From: Vitrella brassicaformis
Lineage: Eukaryota > Sar > Vitrellaceae
Reading direction: 5' to 3'
NCBI GenBank assembly: GCA_001179505.1
Contig: CDMY01000279.1
Location: forward strand, 65,445-129,444
DNA length: 64,000 nt
A program made the position numbers and the translations under genes. Each line of letters starts with the position of its first letter. Position 1 is the stretch's first letter. The notes below the pieces were generated by a model. That model did no database searches. It was not told the DNA's origin and was given only the letters and a program-made list of their open reading frames with translations. Shown in pieces: positions 32,712 to 43,576 of this stretch.

Positions 32712-35700
32712 TCAGCTGTCCGTCATTCGAGCTGACTTGCGCGCCGGTCTGCTGGCCCTCCACTCGTCTATCCTGGCCTTCAGCTCAGGCTGCGGCTCCA
32801 GCTGATCCACCTGCACATGGACGGATGGATGGATGGATGTCCATCTTTCTTTAAAGGCGTCCCTCCGTGTGCTCTCTGTGCTGTGCTGCCTACTGAGAGC
32901 GGCTGTCGGTTGAATGGGTTGAGGGGGGTGGACAGCAAGTGGCGCTCAATGACGTTGCGATTCACCTGCAGGCACACGCACCACACGCACCCATACAAAC
33001 CGGTGGACAGACGAGTGTGTGGCCGTGGCGTCAGAGCGCTTACAACATGTCCCGATGGGAGTTTGACGGGATCGACGAGCAGATCGTTGATAATCTCACA
33101 CTGGAACTCCTCCTGCAAACCACATACAGCCACACACACATGCATATCAGTTGTCTGTTCGTCGTTTCTCTCACCGGAATGTCCTCATCCTCCATCTCCA
33201 TCATCGAAACTGTCGCACGCTCCTCCAACTCGGCCACCTGGTGGACAGACACGCACCATCAGGCCACACACATGCCCCACAACCAGTACTTGTCGACGTA
33301 CCAGATTATCGAATTTGGTGAGTATATCCCTGTTGATGAGTCCCTCCCGCCTGATAATGCGGGCGGCCTTCTTGAAGGTCTGCACCGAGAAGTAGCGCTC
33401 CTCCTTGGGGATCTCGTCGACGAAGTCCCCTCCCCTGCTGGATGACGCCAGGTAGGCGTACGTCTCGGCCACCTCCTTGAGCAGCTGCACGCACACACAA
33501 CGAATCAGCGCACACACGGACACAGACATACACACAGGTGCGTATCTGAGTGTGGTGGGTCCACATCACCCTTGGTAGGCTGACTGACCTGCCGGGGGTC
33601 GAAGCCGTACTCCTCCTTGGGATTGGCCACCTGCCGGACAGACAGACAGACAGACATGAAGGCACCATCAGCCTGTGTGACCTTGGCAGGCAAGCCGTGC
33701 ACACCGACCTTGAGCTCGAGAGCCTTTGGCCCGACGAGGCTGTGCACGTTGCAGTTCAACGCACCCACAATCCTGACAGACACCACACAACACACAGACA
33801 CACACTACATGTTGCCCCATGGAGTTTGTCTGTCTCTGCTTACTGTGGTATGATGGGTTTTGACTGGAGCAGCACGTCGGGCACCTCCTTGGAAATGAGC
33901 CAAAAGAGAGCTATCTCCGACTGGCCGATCGTGATGCACTGACGAGCTATCCTGCATGCAGCCAGGCAACACACACTCTCACACACACATGACCACCCCA
34001 CCCCACCGAGCCACCTTTTGAGTGTCGAGAGCTTCTGCCGCTCTGTAGTGGGGCCCTCGGGGTTCTGGCTGCCGCTGCCGGCGCTGGAGGCCTGTGTCTG
34101 CTGCTGCTGCTGCTGCTGCTGCTGTGGCTGTGGTGTCTCGTCCTCCTCTTCTTCGTCGGGCTGTGCGGTCTCGCCCTGCTGCTCCCGATGTCTGACCTCG
34201 ACGATCTTGCTCATGCCCTCCTCGAGGAAATACATGGTGTCGTTGAGCAACATGTGGATGAACCGACAGAACACCTGACCAAAGAGAGATGGGGATGGAT
34301 GGATGGATGTCTTGTTCTTCCGTGTGTGGGGGGTGGGGGTGGCTGGGAGGTATACCGCGTTGTCCGTCTGCCCGAAGGAGTGGAGGGCCTGCCGGTAGGC
34401 CTCGATCTGATGATATACACACACACAGATGTGTGGTGCACCTCGTGTATGTGTGTGTTTATTCGTTGACCTTGAGGAGCTTCTCAAAAATCTGTATGAT
34501 GGGGTACCGCACGTTGAACTTGATGTGCTGACCTGCCCACCACCATGACGACAAGGAACACATAACGCATTCACACGGGGTGGGGTGGGGTGAGGTGAGG
34601 TGACCAACCTGTCGACTCCGCATCGATGAAGAGGCCGATCAGCGCGGGGACCAGGTGCCGACGCAGCACCGAAGAGCCCTCGACCTGCACACACACACAT
34701 ACAGATAGTCATGGTGATGGTGGCGATGCCTGGGTGTGCAGAGTGACGCCAACGGACTTTCAGGGTGTGGTTCTTGTTCTGCAGCATGCTCCAGATGATG
34801 GAAGCAGCGTTGCTGCGCGTGTGGGGATTGCGGAAGTAACCTGATAGACAGACAGAGACAATGGGCGAGACTTCTTCTTTATGTGAATGGGATGCCTCCC
34901 TCTTTCCTCTGACCGACCGGGCGATCCTATGCAGAACAGGCATGCGTTGATGAGCAGCTCCAGGTCCAGGTGGTCCAGGACCACTACCAACTGACCATGC
35001 CGACACACACACACAGGCACATATACACACCCGATGTCACCAGGGCGGCCACGATTCGACTGAGTGCAGTGCACTTACCCTGGACTTCATGCACTGCCGA
35101 GTAGCCGACCGTCGAGGGGAACAGACACATAAAGACATACAGCAGCAGCGGCAGCAGCAGCAGTGCAGGATGTCTCTCCCCCATGCCCCCCCTTTTTGTC
35201 GGCGTACCTCGTGTATGCAGTCGAAGAGGTCCTCCACCAGCGACACAGGCAGGCAGCAGAATTGACTGCCACACACACACACACACTCGCGGGAGTGTCG
35301 CACCATCTACTGCTCATTAGTTACGGTGAGGGGTCCTGCTTGAGGGGGAACCTCTCAGCCACCGCCCGCCACACCGCCGTTAGGGGGATGCCTAGACGAT
35401 GCGGTGCCCATCCATCAGACCAGTGGATGCACTCATCGACCTCACTTGTCTGATCTGCCGATCGGCCTCTCACCCACCTGTCGTCTGTGTGTCGGTGGCG
35501 AACACGCCCGAGCTGGCGCCATTTGGGAGGTATGCGAAGATGTTGTAGAGGAGCCACGTCAGGAAGCGGGACACAAAACTGCCCAGCATCTTCAGGCTGA
35601 CGAGGGGGAAGGCCAAACCAAACCAGCCAGGGCAAACCAAACGTATGGACACTGTGTGTGTGTGTGTGTGTGTGTGTGTATCCGTCACCTACAAGTGTGG

Positions 35701-38266
35701 GTCGAGCAGGTAGCACTCCCAGCAGAGCATCTCGCCTAGAATCAGGTCCAGCTCCGCCGCCTGACACACACAGACAGACAGAGGCAGATAGAGCAGCAGC
35801 AGCAAGAGCAGCAAGAGCAGCACAGAGTCCGTCGTACAGGTAGTGGCTTGTGTCCACGTGTGCGTGTGTGGTTACCGACCACTTGTGGGTTGGTCGGGGG
35901 GTGTCCGCCCGGGTTCATCTTCTGCAGATTGATGAGCACCCTCTCGTAGTCGGTGATGCTCGGCCTGACATACACACACGCACACACACACACACACGAT
36001 CCGCCTCGGGCTCATTCATGTGTTCGTCTGTGTTGTCCTACCTGAGGATGACCCCACAAGCTCGAGCCGTCAGCCAGAACACTGCACAGACAGACAAGGA
36101 CCAGCGACCTCATCAAGACACCACACCAAACTGTCTGTCTGCGTGCAGTCATTCATTCATCGCCGACGCACCCACCTTGTGTGATGAATTTGGGCTCTGT
36201 GGCATTTGCAGTGCGCACGAAGTCGCCCACGGCCAGCTTGACGGCCTCGTCGCTGCCGCCCAACTTGGAGTCGCCCGTCAGGGCACCCAAAAGGCGGCCG
36301 GCGTCGTCGCGCAGACAGAAGAAGGGATCCAACTCGGGCAGCTTCGCACCAGGGATGGGCTCAGCTAGCCTCAACAACGCCCAACTGCATGCACGGGGAA
36401 AGCACGTGTGTGGTGGGGAGTCATGTGTGTTAGTAGCAGCTGCTATGGCATACATACAGGGTGTTGAGGGCGAATCCCGATGCGCATCCGCTGAATCTGA
36501 GCATGAGGGCGGCCTGGGAGCTCATGGGGGCGTCCTGACCAAAGTGCCGTGCCATCTTGGCTCTCGACTCGTTGGCCTTGAGCACCGCCGCAAACCACTC
36601 TGAGCTCAGGAGGCCGAGAGAAACCACATACAGGCCAGGCCTCTGTGGTCGGTGCACTTATCAACGAGGCGCTAAGCTGCCTACCGAGTGTGGCCAGCCT
36701 GGTCTCACTCGACGCCTTAAGCAGCGGCATCACAGCCTGATCGATCAACACACACAGACTCACTTAGTCACGTCATGTTGCCGCACATTCCCGCTCTCGA
36801 CTGGTAGGTAGCTTACGTCTCTGGCGCTGTCCTGGAGGTGTGAGAGGTCCTGCCTCAGCTGTTTTGTGCTCTGCTCAATGGCCTGCCGCGACTTCCTGCC
36901 AGTGGCCACGTCGCTGTAGTGCTTCTGACGCACACTCACTGCCGACGATGGCGGGGTGGGCCGCTGCGGGCTCGCAGACATGGGCATGGCCATGGGCATC
37001 GCAGCGGCCTGCTGGAAATCCAACTCGAAGTCCAACGTGCTGGGGCTGTAGGGTAGGCACATTTGAACACTCAGAAGTGAACGAATGAAGACAGACCGTT
37101 GTCTGAGTGTGTGTATGTGTGTGTGTGTCTGCCGGCTGACCCGAGTATGTGTCCGAGTATGGTCTCTGTAAGCAGCCTCCAGCCGAGGCCCATGGGAGTC
37201 GCGGGCGGCTTGAACACCGAATGGCTCACCAGCAGCTTGCCTGAGGGGAGGGAGGGAGGGAGGGAGGGAGGGACGATGACACATAGAGGGGTGTGTGTGT
37301 GTGTGTGTATCTGTCGGTTGGCGGTGGTTTCCTCACTGATGTGTTTGTCCTTGACGAGCTGCAGCAGGATGCGCAGAGCCACTCCCATCGGCTCACCAAG
37401 CTGCATCGCATCACCACACACAAGTGTGAGGGCACCTTCCCTTCACACACTGCCGGCTGGGCTGTCTGTCTGTCTGACCCTTTTCCCCTTGAGCTCTTGC
37501 GCCATTCGTTGGATGACCGGCCCGAAGATGCGCGGGACGTCATCAGCATTCTGGTCGACCAGCTGGTCCACAAACCTCCCGAAAAACTCCGGAGAGATGG
37601 CGGGGCCGTGCTCAAACGCCGAAAAGATGAGCTTCGGGTGCTGTCACATACACACACACGCACACGGAGAGAGAGAGAGATATGGGGCGCGCACTTGTCT
37701 GCCTGTCTGCCAGTCTGCCTGCCTGTCTGTCTGTCTGTCTGTCTGCTGACCTCCACGTTGCACTGCTCTGGCGTCGAAGGCGAGTGCTGAAACAGCTGTG
37801 GCACCTGGAAGTAGAGCGCTGCGTAGTTGACGATCATCTCATGTGCGTCGGCCTTGATCTGCTCGCGCCTCTCCTTGGGAATGGTGCGTGCCAGTGCATC
37901 CTCCTCGGCGGCCCGGCGGTAGGCCTCTGAGAGGTAGAGGAAGAGGGGCGGGGCGCGGAACGGCTTGGACAGCCGCGACATGAGCACCTTCTCCATCACT
38001 TCCCGGTCGCCCGACAGCTTGGGGATCTTGCTGCCGCCCTCGCTCAACTCATTTGCAACGTCGCCTGCCGCCCAAGTCAGTCAGTCAGGCAAACACACAC
38101 GCAGCCACAGCAGGAGAGAGAGGGATGATACGTGGTCGTCTTGGTGGTGGTGTTGCTTGTGCTTGTGCGTACCTAGGTGTGTCTTGTGCGCCTCGCCGGT
38201 GGTGGTGAGGGTCACATCGAAGACCTTCGAGCACCACATGTGCTCGTGCTCCTTCTGCTTATCCAT
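32712..38266 (-). CDS. UFD2: Ubiquitin conjugation factor E4 (U-box E3/E4 ligase)
   Basis: ATG at 38264-38266 opens MDKQKEHEHMWCSKVFDVTL. The Ufd2 core begins in the next exon (VMEKVLMSRLSKPFRAPPLF, LYLSEAYRRAAEEDALART) and runs through about twenty small exons. Recognisable core pieces are MEPVGVALRILLQ-type helices near 37340-37400, NNPHTRSNAASIIW near 34800, and VGALNCNVHSLVGPKALELK near 33740, followed by YLASSSRGGDFVDE. The C-terminal U-box is split over two exons: EFQCEIINDLLVDPVKLPSG and NRNVIERHLLSTPLNPFNRQ. The last exon, VDQLEPQPELKARIDEWRAS, ends at 32712-32714. This protein elongates ubiquitin chains with an E2 and works with Cdc48/p97. A CTG run at 34097-34123 encodes poly-Gln within the core, in a loop rich in Asp/Glu. 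Identity is very secure; individual exon borders are not all checked. Confidence 0.9.
34097..34123 (-). repeat. CAG trinucleotide run encoding poly-Gln
   Basis: Nine consecutive CAG codons on the minus strand lie inside a UFD2 exon, next to an EEEEDE acidic stretch. Confidence 0.8.
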
Positions 38267-38454
38267 TCTATCTATCGTGCTGCTCTTCAACGGGAACCTT
38301 TCACAATAATCACGTTCCCGGCATCCCCACCCTCTTCTCTTTTCCCCTCTTTTTTGCTTGCGAGCTAGACCTCTGCAAGCTTAGCTCGGGAGGAAGCTGA
38401 GAAAGCCTTTCCTCTCCTGCAGTCATTCGGTGCAGCAGTCCTCTCCTTGGAACG
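38267..38454. promoter_or_regulatory. Short divergent promoter with TGCGAGCT
   Basis: The 188 bases between two start codons hold TGCGAGCT at 38359-38366, nearly midway (93 and 89 bases from the two ATGs), and a related AAGCTTAGCTCGG 14 bases on. Confidence 0.45.
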
Positions 38455-39051
38455 ATGCGGATCTTAGTTGTTCTCACCACCTTGGTGCTATGGGGTCTTG
38501 GATCTGTGTCAACAGCATTCGTGAAGTCCTCAGCCGTCAGCCACGCCAGCCAGCCATTACGACGACGCGCTGCTGCCTCCATTCCACCCCTCACACACAC
38601 AAGCATGCATCTCGTTCCCGAGCACCTGGACTCGACAGATCTCGCCCACCTGGGCGCCCATTTCGGCGACACAGCCTTCTCATCCCACCCCCTGTCTGAT
38701 TTCTACACGACGCTGCAAGTGGCTGCTGCCGACGCGGATGCCCCCAAGACGTCGCCCGAGGTGGCCCGCATCTACCGCAACATCTTTGTGTGGAGCATCG
38801 GGCTGCCCATCGCCTTGGTGATAGCCACGCTGGCCCTCACTAGGGTGGCGGCCGACTCGGTGGGCAAGTGGGGGCCCGCTGCCGTGGCGCAGAGCGAAGA
38901 GGCCAGGAACGAAGCCGCCAGAGCGGAGGCCAGCCTAATCCGCAAGGCCAAGGAGACCGACCAGACCACTCGGATGCCGTTGGGGCTGGGCGTCGGGGGC
39001 GAGAGGGACGTCAAGAGGAGAGAGAGGGCGGGAGATGAGCTCAACTTTTAG
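38455..39051 (+). CDS. Small plastid-type membrane protein, single exon (198 aa)
   Basis: ATG at 38455 gives a clear signal peptide (MRILVVLTTLVLWGLGSVST) followed by AFVKSS, an aromatic residue just after the likely cleavage site, and then a basic Ser/Ala-rich stretch, as in red-lineage complex-plastid presequences. The mature part has an acidic helix, one strong membrane segment (FVWSIGLPIALVIATLALTR), and a charged helical tail (EEARNEAARAEASLIRKAKE) ending in GDELNF. The family is not recognised. It may be a thylakoid or envelope protein. The absence of introns is unusual here. Confidence 0.75.
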   Translation: MRILVVLTTLVLWGLGSVSTAFVKSSAVSHASQPLRRRAAASIPPLTHTSMHLVPEHLDSTDLAHLGAHFGDTAFSSHPLSDFYTTLQVAAADADAPKTSPEVARIYRNIFVWSIGLPIALVIATLALTRVAADSVGKWGPAAVAQSEEARNEAARAEASLIRKAKETDQTTRMPLGLGVGGERDVKRRERAGDELNF

Positions 39052-39566
39052 CTAGCTATAGGGCGCGGTGCGGTGTGCAGAGTGCCGCTGATCAAGCAAT
39101 GGTCAAACCTTTGAAAGTTTTTCGTGTGTGGGGTGTGTGTTGTGTGTCTGTGGTTTGTCAGTGAAGCGCATGAGTCATTCATAGATTGGTCGGTTGAGAG
39201 ACTGACGTACACACAGACAGACAGACAGACAGACAGGCAGACGTGTAGTGTATGTGTGGGCAGGCAGGTGCATGTTATCATCATTATTCTGTGCCTATGT
39301 GCCCCCGTATACGATGGATGGATGACAGACACGAACAATGGTCCATCCACCCACCCATCCATGTGAAAGAATGACACCATGCGATGCATCCGATGTGCCC
39401 ACCCACCGGCAGCAGTCTCTTTCCCGCCCCTTATCTCACAGCAACAGCACACACACACACCCAGTACTGAGAACGAGAGAGAGAAAAATATGTCTGTCTG
39501 TCTGTCTATCGGCCAGCGGAGAAGAGAGGACAGACAGGCGTCCTGTCTGTCAAGAAGTGTGTCAAT
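39052..39566. other. Intergenic between convergent genes, ACAG and TG repeats
   Basis: No gene seen. It includes ACAG repeats at about 39212-39237 and GTGT-rich sequence. Confidence 0.5.
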
Positions 39567-41638
39567 CTACATGGGGTCCCGACTGTACTTGCGGCGGCCA
39601 TAACTGAAGAGGAATCAGACACAAGGAGAGCGGTGTTCCCAAAGAGGTGGCCAGGGTGAGTGGCTGGGCGGTGAGTGAATGAGTGGGTGGGCGCCTACAA
39701 GGGTCGTTCGGCTTGTTCGTCGCTGTCCTCCCTGCCACTCAGCTCTGTCTCGTGAGGCGTGAAATACGGCGTGTGGCTCACTGCACCTGCACACACACAC
39801 ACATACACATACACACATCTGGACCAGCTGTCTCTCTCTATCGTGCCATAGAGTGTGTGCCTCCGTCTGTGGTCCGTGCGTGTGATGTCCCTCCCTCCCT
39901 CCCTCCCTCCCTCCGACCTTTGTTTGCTTCCCTCTGCTTCGCCGTGACGGGTGTGCCGATGAACACATGCCGCCCTCCACCTGTGGACTGCAGCCACTCG
40001 ATCGGGTCTGAGGCCCGACGGCCCCTGTGTTGGGGGCTGGCCGAGATAGACCTCAGTAGGCTGTCGTTGATCCTCAGCAGCTGCTCGGTGAGCGACAGGG
40101 CCTCACCGCTGGCCATCTCCAGCCCCCAACGCTCTATGGACCTTAACGATGCACTGCACACGCACACACACACACACACACGCACACACCACACACGCAA
40201 AGAGAGAATGCAAGCAGAGCAGATCAACACACATGAGATGGGAAAGAGGCGGGCGCGTGACGTACCTGAGTTGTTTTCGCCATAGTTTATCGAGGACATG
40301 GCAAAGATTGGACGAGTAGGGCGCCGATGCCGCTTGCCGGTGCGCCAGCCATGTCTCCCACTGCCGCATGCAGGCCTGCATCCGCCGCTGCTGCAGCCGG
40401 TGCACAAGACTGACGAGCCTCTCGGCCGGCGGCTGGTGGGGCCATGCTACAGCCCTCGTGTGGCGATGCCACCTCCTCCAAGCGTCCATCTGCGCCCGCC
40501 TTCTCGCCCGATCCACAGCCCGACGGAGGAACACCTGCCGCCTCTCATAGTCATCGACCCTCTCGCGTAGCCGGGCCCAGGCGTGGACGAGCCGGTCGTT
40601 GACGAGCTTGAGCAGCATCGATCTCAGATAGCAGGACCGCACGTGCACATAGCCCTTGGCCGACTCCTGGCTGTGAGTCACCAGCATGTCCACCATAATA
40701 GCGTCGCTCGACGCTTGGCAGCGGCTCGCCTGCGCCTCACTGGCGCCCACTGCATTCGCCGCCCCGACGGCCGAGGCGCCAAGCCGCATTTGCGAGAAGG
40801 CTGAGCCACACCGCTTCCGCAGCCAGTCTGCGATGCGTGAAGCCGCTGCCTCCCTCTGAGACGCCTGGGCCCTCCGCATGGCTGAGGTGGCCTTCTCCTC
40901 TGCCTGCCTTTGTGCATCCTCCAGCTGGCGAGTCATCTTGGTCCGGGTGGCCTCCATGGCCTCAGCGAGGTCCGCCATGGCCGCCGCACAGCCACGGTGG
41001 GCATTCCACAGCAGCCTCACAAAGGCCCGAACCAGCCGTCGCTTCTGCCGCCAGAAGTGCCACGTCGCCATTCTCTGCAGCCCCGCCTCAACCACTTTCC
41101 GCCTCTCCCTTTGCAGTTCGCTGTCCACGGCCTGCTGCAGCCTCACAAGCGTCGCATCTGCCGACGCGGCGGTCCGAAAGCGCCCCAGCGGCACTGGCCC
41201 GGCAGCTGCAGTTGGGGCCAGGCCCGCGTCGCTGCCCGCGGCCACGGGCGGTCCTTGTGCGGCCTCCTTGCTACGCTGCACGGCCTGCTGCAGTGCCTCA
41301 ATCCATCTGTCCATCTCCTCGTGAGTCTCGGACCGCAGTGAGAACTCCCGGCGGCTCTTGGGGGTGGCGGGCGACGTGACGGCGAAGCGAATGACGAACT
41401 TGGTGGGGTCTTTCCAGGTGGCAGCGGAAGTGACCTCCGTGACGGTGGCGAGTGCGATGGCCTTTTTGACTTCGCTGCATTGGTGCGAGGCGAATGCGAT
41501 GAGGAAGTTGTGTTGGATGGCGTACCACTCCATGGCCCAACGCTTCCGGTAGAGGCCCTTCAGACGCTCCAGCGGCCCCTGAAGCTCACAGCTCTCCATT
41601 CTCGCAGTCTCAGACAGACGGGGGGCGAGCTCGCGCAT
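39567..41638 (-). CDS. PH-domain protein with SFI1-like centrin-binding repeats
   Basis: ATG at 41636-41638. Residues about 18-125 form a pleckstrin homology domain: ELQGPLERLKGLYRKRWAME (beta 1-2), EWYAIQHNFLIAFASHQ, RFAVTSPATPKSRREFSLRS and the C-terminal helix THEEMDRWIEALQQAV with its conserved Trp. A long helical region follows with W-containing repeats typical of Sfi1/centrin-binding proteins: MATWHFWRQKRRLVRAFVRL, RAQMDAWRRWHRHTRAVAW and QACMRQWETWLAHR. Smaller exons continue SLRSIERWGLEMASGEALSL, PIEWLQSTGGGRHVFIGTP and HTPYFTPHETELSGREDSDE. The last gives YGRRKYSRDPM with TAG at 39567-39569. The likely role is a membrane- or centrosome/basal-body-associated scaffold. The PH call is strong; the SFI1 likeness is by spacing of Trp repeats. 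Confidence 0.75.
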
Positions 41639-42159
41639 GCAATGCAGATCACACGACGTATGTCGGCGTCACCATCCAAAGGCATTCACACACGAAAAAC
41701 ACACGGCAGGTCTCATGCAGATCTGTACAACAACACCGCCCCATCGTTGGTCACTCAGGGACGGAGAGAGATGCATAGTCACTCAGTCAGACAGACAGCC
41801 AGCCAGCCAGCCAGCCAGCCAAACAGACAGACAGACAGGCAACAGATTAGACAGGTGCGTCTGTGTGTATGCTAATTCCCCCGGCCGGCCACGCTAGTAG
41901 CAACATCAGGACCGACGCTGGCCGCCTGGCCTTTTCACGACGGCCCCTCACACGCCACACGCGCTTGCACGGCCCCTCACCCCCATGACATCCCATCAGC
42001 GATGCCGATGGTCCGTCCGTCTGTTCGGGCGTCTTCAAGAGATGCAGCACAGATCCGGCAGACGACAAAACTGCCGGCCGCCACCTAGATGGCGGCCAGC
42101 AGTGTTTGTCCGTCCGTCCGTCGTTGGGTGGATCTGGTTGCATGGTCTTGAGGACGCCC
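41639..42159. other. Short intergenic region: 3' flank of selenoprotein K and CAGC/CAGA repeats
   Basis: The left part holds tandem CAGC then CAGA units at about 41788-41840. The right part, read on the minus strand, would be the selenoprotein mRNA 3' untranslated region and contains strong hairpins. Confidence 0.5.
42055..42097 (-). ncRNA. Strong 3'-UTR hairpins downstream of the Sec UGA (SECIS region candidate)
   Basis: Two perfect stems overlap here: GGCCGCCA/TGGCGGCC (8 bp, 42076-42097) and CCGGCAG/CTGCCGG (7 bp, 42055-42077). They lie about 60-105 bases beyond the stop codon. A canonical AUGA...AA...GA core is not obvious in either. A weaker candidate with UGA on both sides and AA in the apical loop is at 41942-41981. 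A SECIS must exist somewhere in this UTR if the UGA is decoded as Sec; the exact element is not settled. Confidence 0.3.
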
Positions 42160-42577
42160 TTATCGTCATCCGCCGCCACCTCTGACGTTCATCCTCGGCC
42201 GGAGACCCCTCATGTTGGGCCCTGGTGGCCCGCCATCTCCCGGCCGCCGGCGGCCGTTGCTGTTGACCTGAGGGTGGAAGAGCGTCTTGAAGAACAACAA
42301 CACCTGCAGCCGCGACACGACAGACAACACACACACACACACAGATGTATGTGGCCTGGCGGCTGGGTGCGCGTCGGTTCTTTGGGGACCCACCATGGCG
42401 ACGAGCCACCAGAAGAACCGAATGATGGGATTGTTGCTCTCTGCGGGACCCTCCTGCAACCAAACACGCAGCGCACACACGTGTGTCGCTCTACTTCGCA
42501 GCGGAGCGTATTCTCTGTAATCCAATCACCCACACCTGTATTTTGCCGCCGACGATGCGCGGAGGAGCCCGCTCCAT
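42160..42577 (-). CDS. SELENOK: Selenoprotein K, UGA-encoded selenocysteine
   Basis: Three exons, 42536-42577, 42394-42453 and 42160-42303, all with GT...AG introns, give an 81-residue protein starting MERAPPRIVGGKIQ. It then has IIRFFWWLVAMVLLFFKTLF, the single membrane segment and VLLFFKTL signature of the SelK/SelG family, and a Gly/Pro/Arg-rich tail (GRRRPGDGGPPGPNMRG). The frame reaches GGA TGA CGA TAA: the TGA at 42166-42168 falls at the penultimate residue, exactly where SelK proteins carry Sec (GGUGR in animals), and is followed by one Arg and a real stop. SelK is an ER membrane protein linked to ERAD and palmitoylation. Standard ORF calling would end it two codons early. It is head-to-head with ATG12. 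Confidence 0.9.
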
Positions 42578-42823
42578 CCTTGTCGGCTGCTACAAGGCCC
42601 GGTAGTCGCCCTTAAGACTGGAGTTCTCCTCTGAACGAAACACACAAAAGCCACAGCAGGTCAAATCAATTGAGTTTGGAAACGGGCTCAGCAACAGTCC
42701 ACGCTACCTTTGTGTCCTTCCGTTCTTCCTTCTCCTCCCTCCTTCATCTGCGAGCTTGGAAGCAAAAGCGCGCGGTCAGCAGCAGCAGAAAAAGGGACGA
42801 AAAAGGAGGATGTCCTTCGTCAG
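42578..42823. promoter_or_regulatory. Divergent promoter SELENOK/ATG12 with TGCGAGCT
   Basis: The 246 bases between two start codons contain TGCGAGCT at 42749-42756, 68 bases before the ATG12 start codon. Confidence 0.4.
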
Positions 42824-43451
42824 ATGTCGATAGAAACTGTCAAGGAGCACTTCAACTCGATAAGGGAAAGCAAAGGTGAGTGAGCAAATGATACAATGAT
42901 ACACAGATCTGTGCAGCATAGATCAGGACATGCATCCGTGTGTGTGTCGTTGTGTGTGTGTGCACTGCAGTGGTGGTAGACTTGCGTCCGATAGCCAACG
43001 CGCCGGTGCTCAAGACGGGCAAGTTCAAGGTCTCGGGGCAGGAGACCTTCGCCGACCTCAAAAGCAGAATCGAGACCATGGTCAAGAGAGATACAGTGGT
43101 GCGCATGAGTGGAGTGCACTCATTCCAGACAAACACGGCTGCCTGCCTGCCTGCCTACCTACCGCTGCCTGCCTGCCTACCTACCGCTGTCTGTGTGCTG
43201 TTCTTCCCTCGGTCAGTATTTGTACGTCAACAACAGCTTTGAGCCCTCGCCTGACGACTACCTCTTTGACCTGTTCGAGGTGACTGACTGAATGACTGAC
43301 CCTCTCACGGCCCCTTGCCAGACTGTACGGCTCGTCTGTGTGTGTAATGTGTGTGTAATTGGATTGGATTGGTCCGATGGTGGGACTGCAGTGCTTCAAG
43401 ACCGGCGAGCAGCTCAACATCGGCTACAGCCTCACTCCCGCATTCCACTGA
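42824..43451 (+). CDS. ATG12: Ubiquitin-like autophagy protein ATG12, no C-terminal glycine
   Basis: Exon 1 gives MSIETVKEHFNSIRESK (an earlier ATG at 42810 hits a stop after seven codons). The following exons give VVVDLRPIANAPVLKTGKFK, VSGQETFADLKSRIETMVKR, YLYVNNSFEPSPDDYLFDLF and CFKTGEQLNIGYSLTPAFH. The beta-grasp with (L/F)YVN(N/Q)SF.PSPD, the LYECF-like LFECF and a closing hydrophobic segment are diagnostic of ATG12. Canonical ATG12 ends in Trp-Gly, the Gly being conjugated to ATG5. This one ends Phe-His before TGA at 43449-43451, so it cannot be conjugated in the usual way. Apicomplexan ATG12 also lacks the Gly and binds ATG5 non-covalently. The N-terminal disordered extension is short. 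Confidence 0.9.
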
Positions 43452-43576
43452 AGCGAACCGAACCTTCCATCGCGCTCACCTCCCTCCCTCCCTCCACCTT
43501 TCTCTGTCTCTCTCTCTCTCTCTCTCTGCCGACGGACGGACGGACTTGTTTCCCTCCCCGGAAGCGCGTCTGTGTC

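Noticed and set aside
41788-41845. Regular CAGC/CAGA units that could be mistaken for a CRISPR-like or minisatellite array
   Set aside because: Units are four bases without spacers: a plain microsatellite in eukaryotic intergenic DNA.
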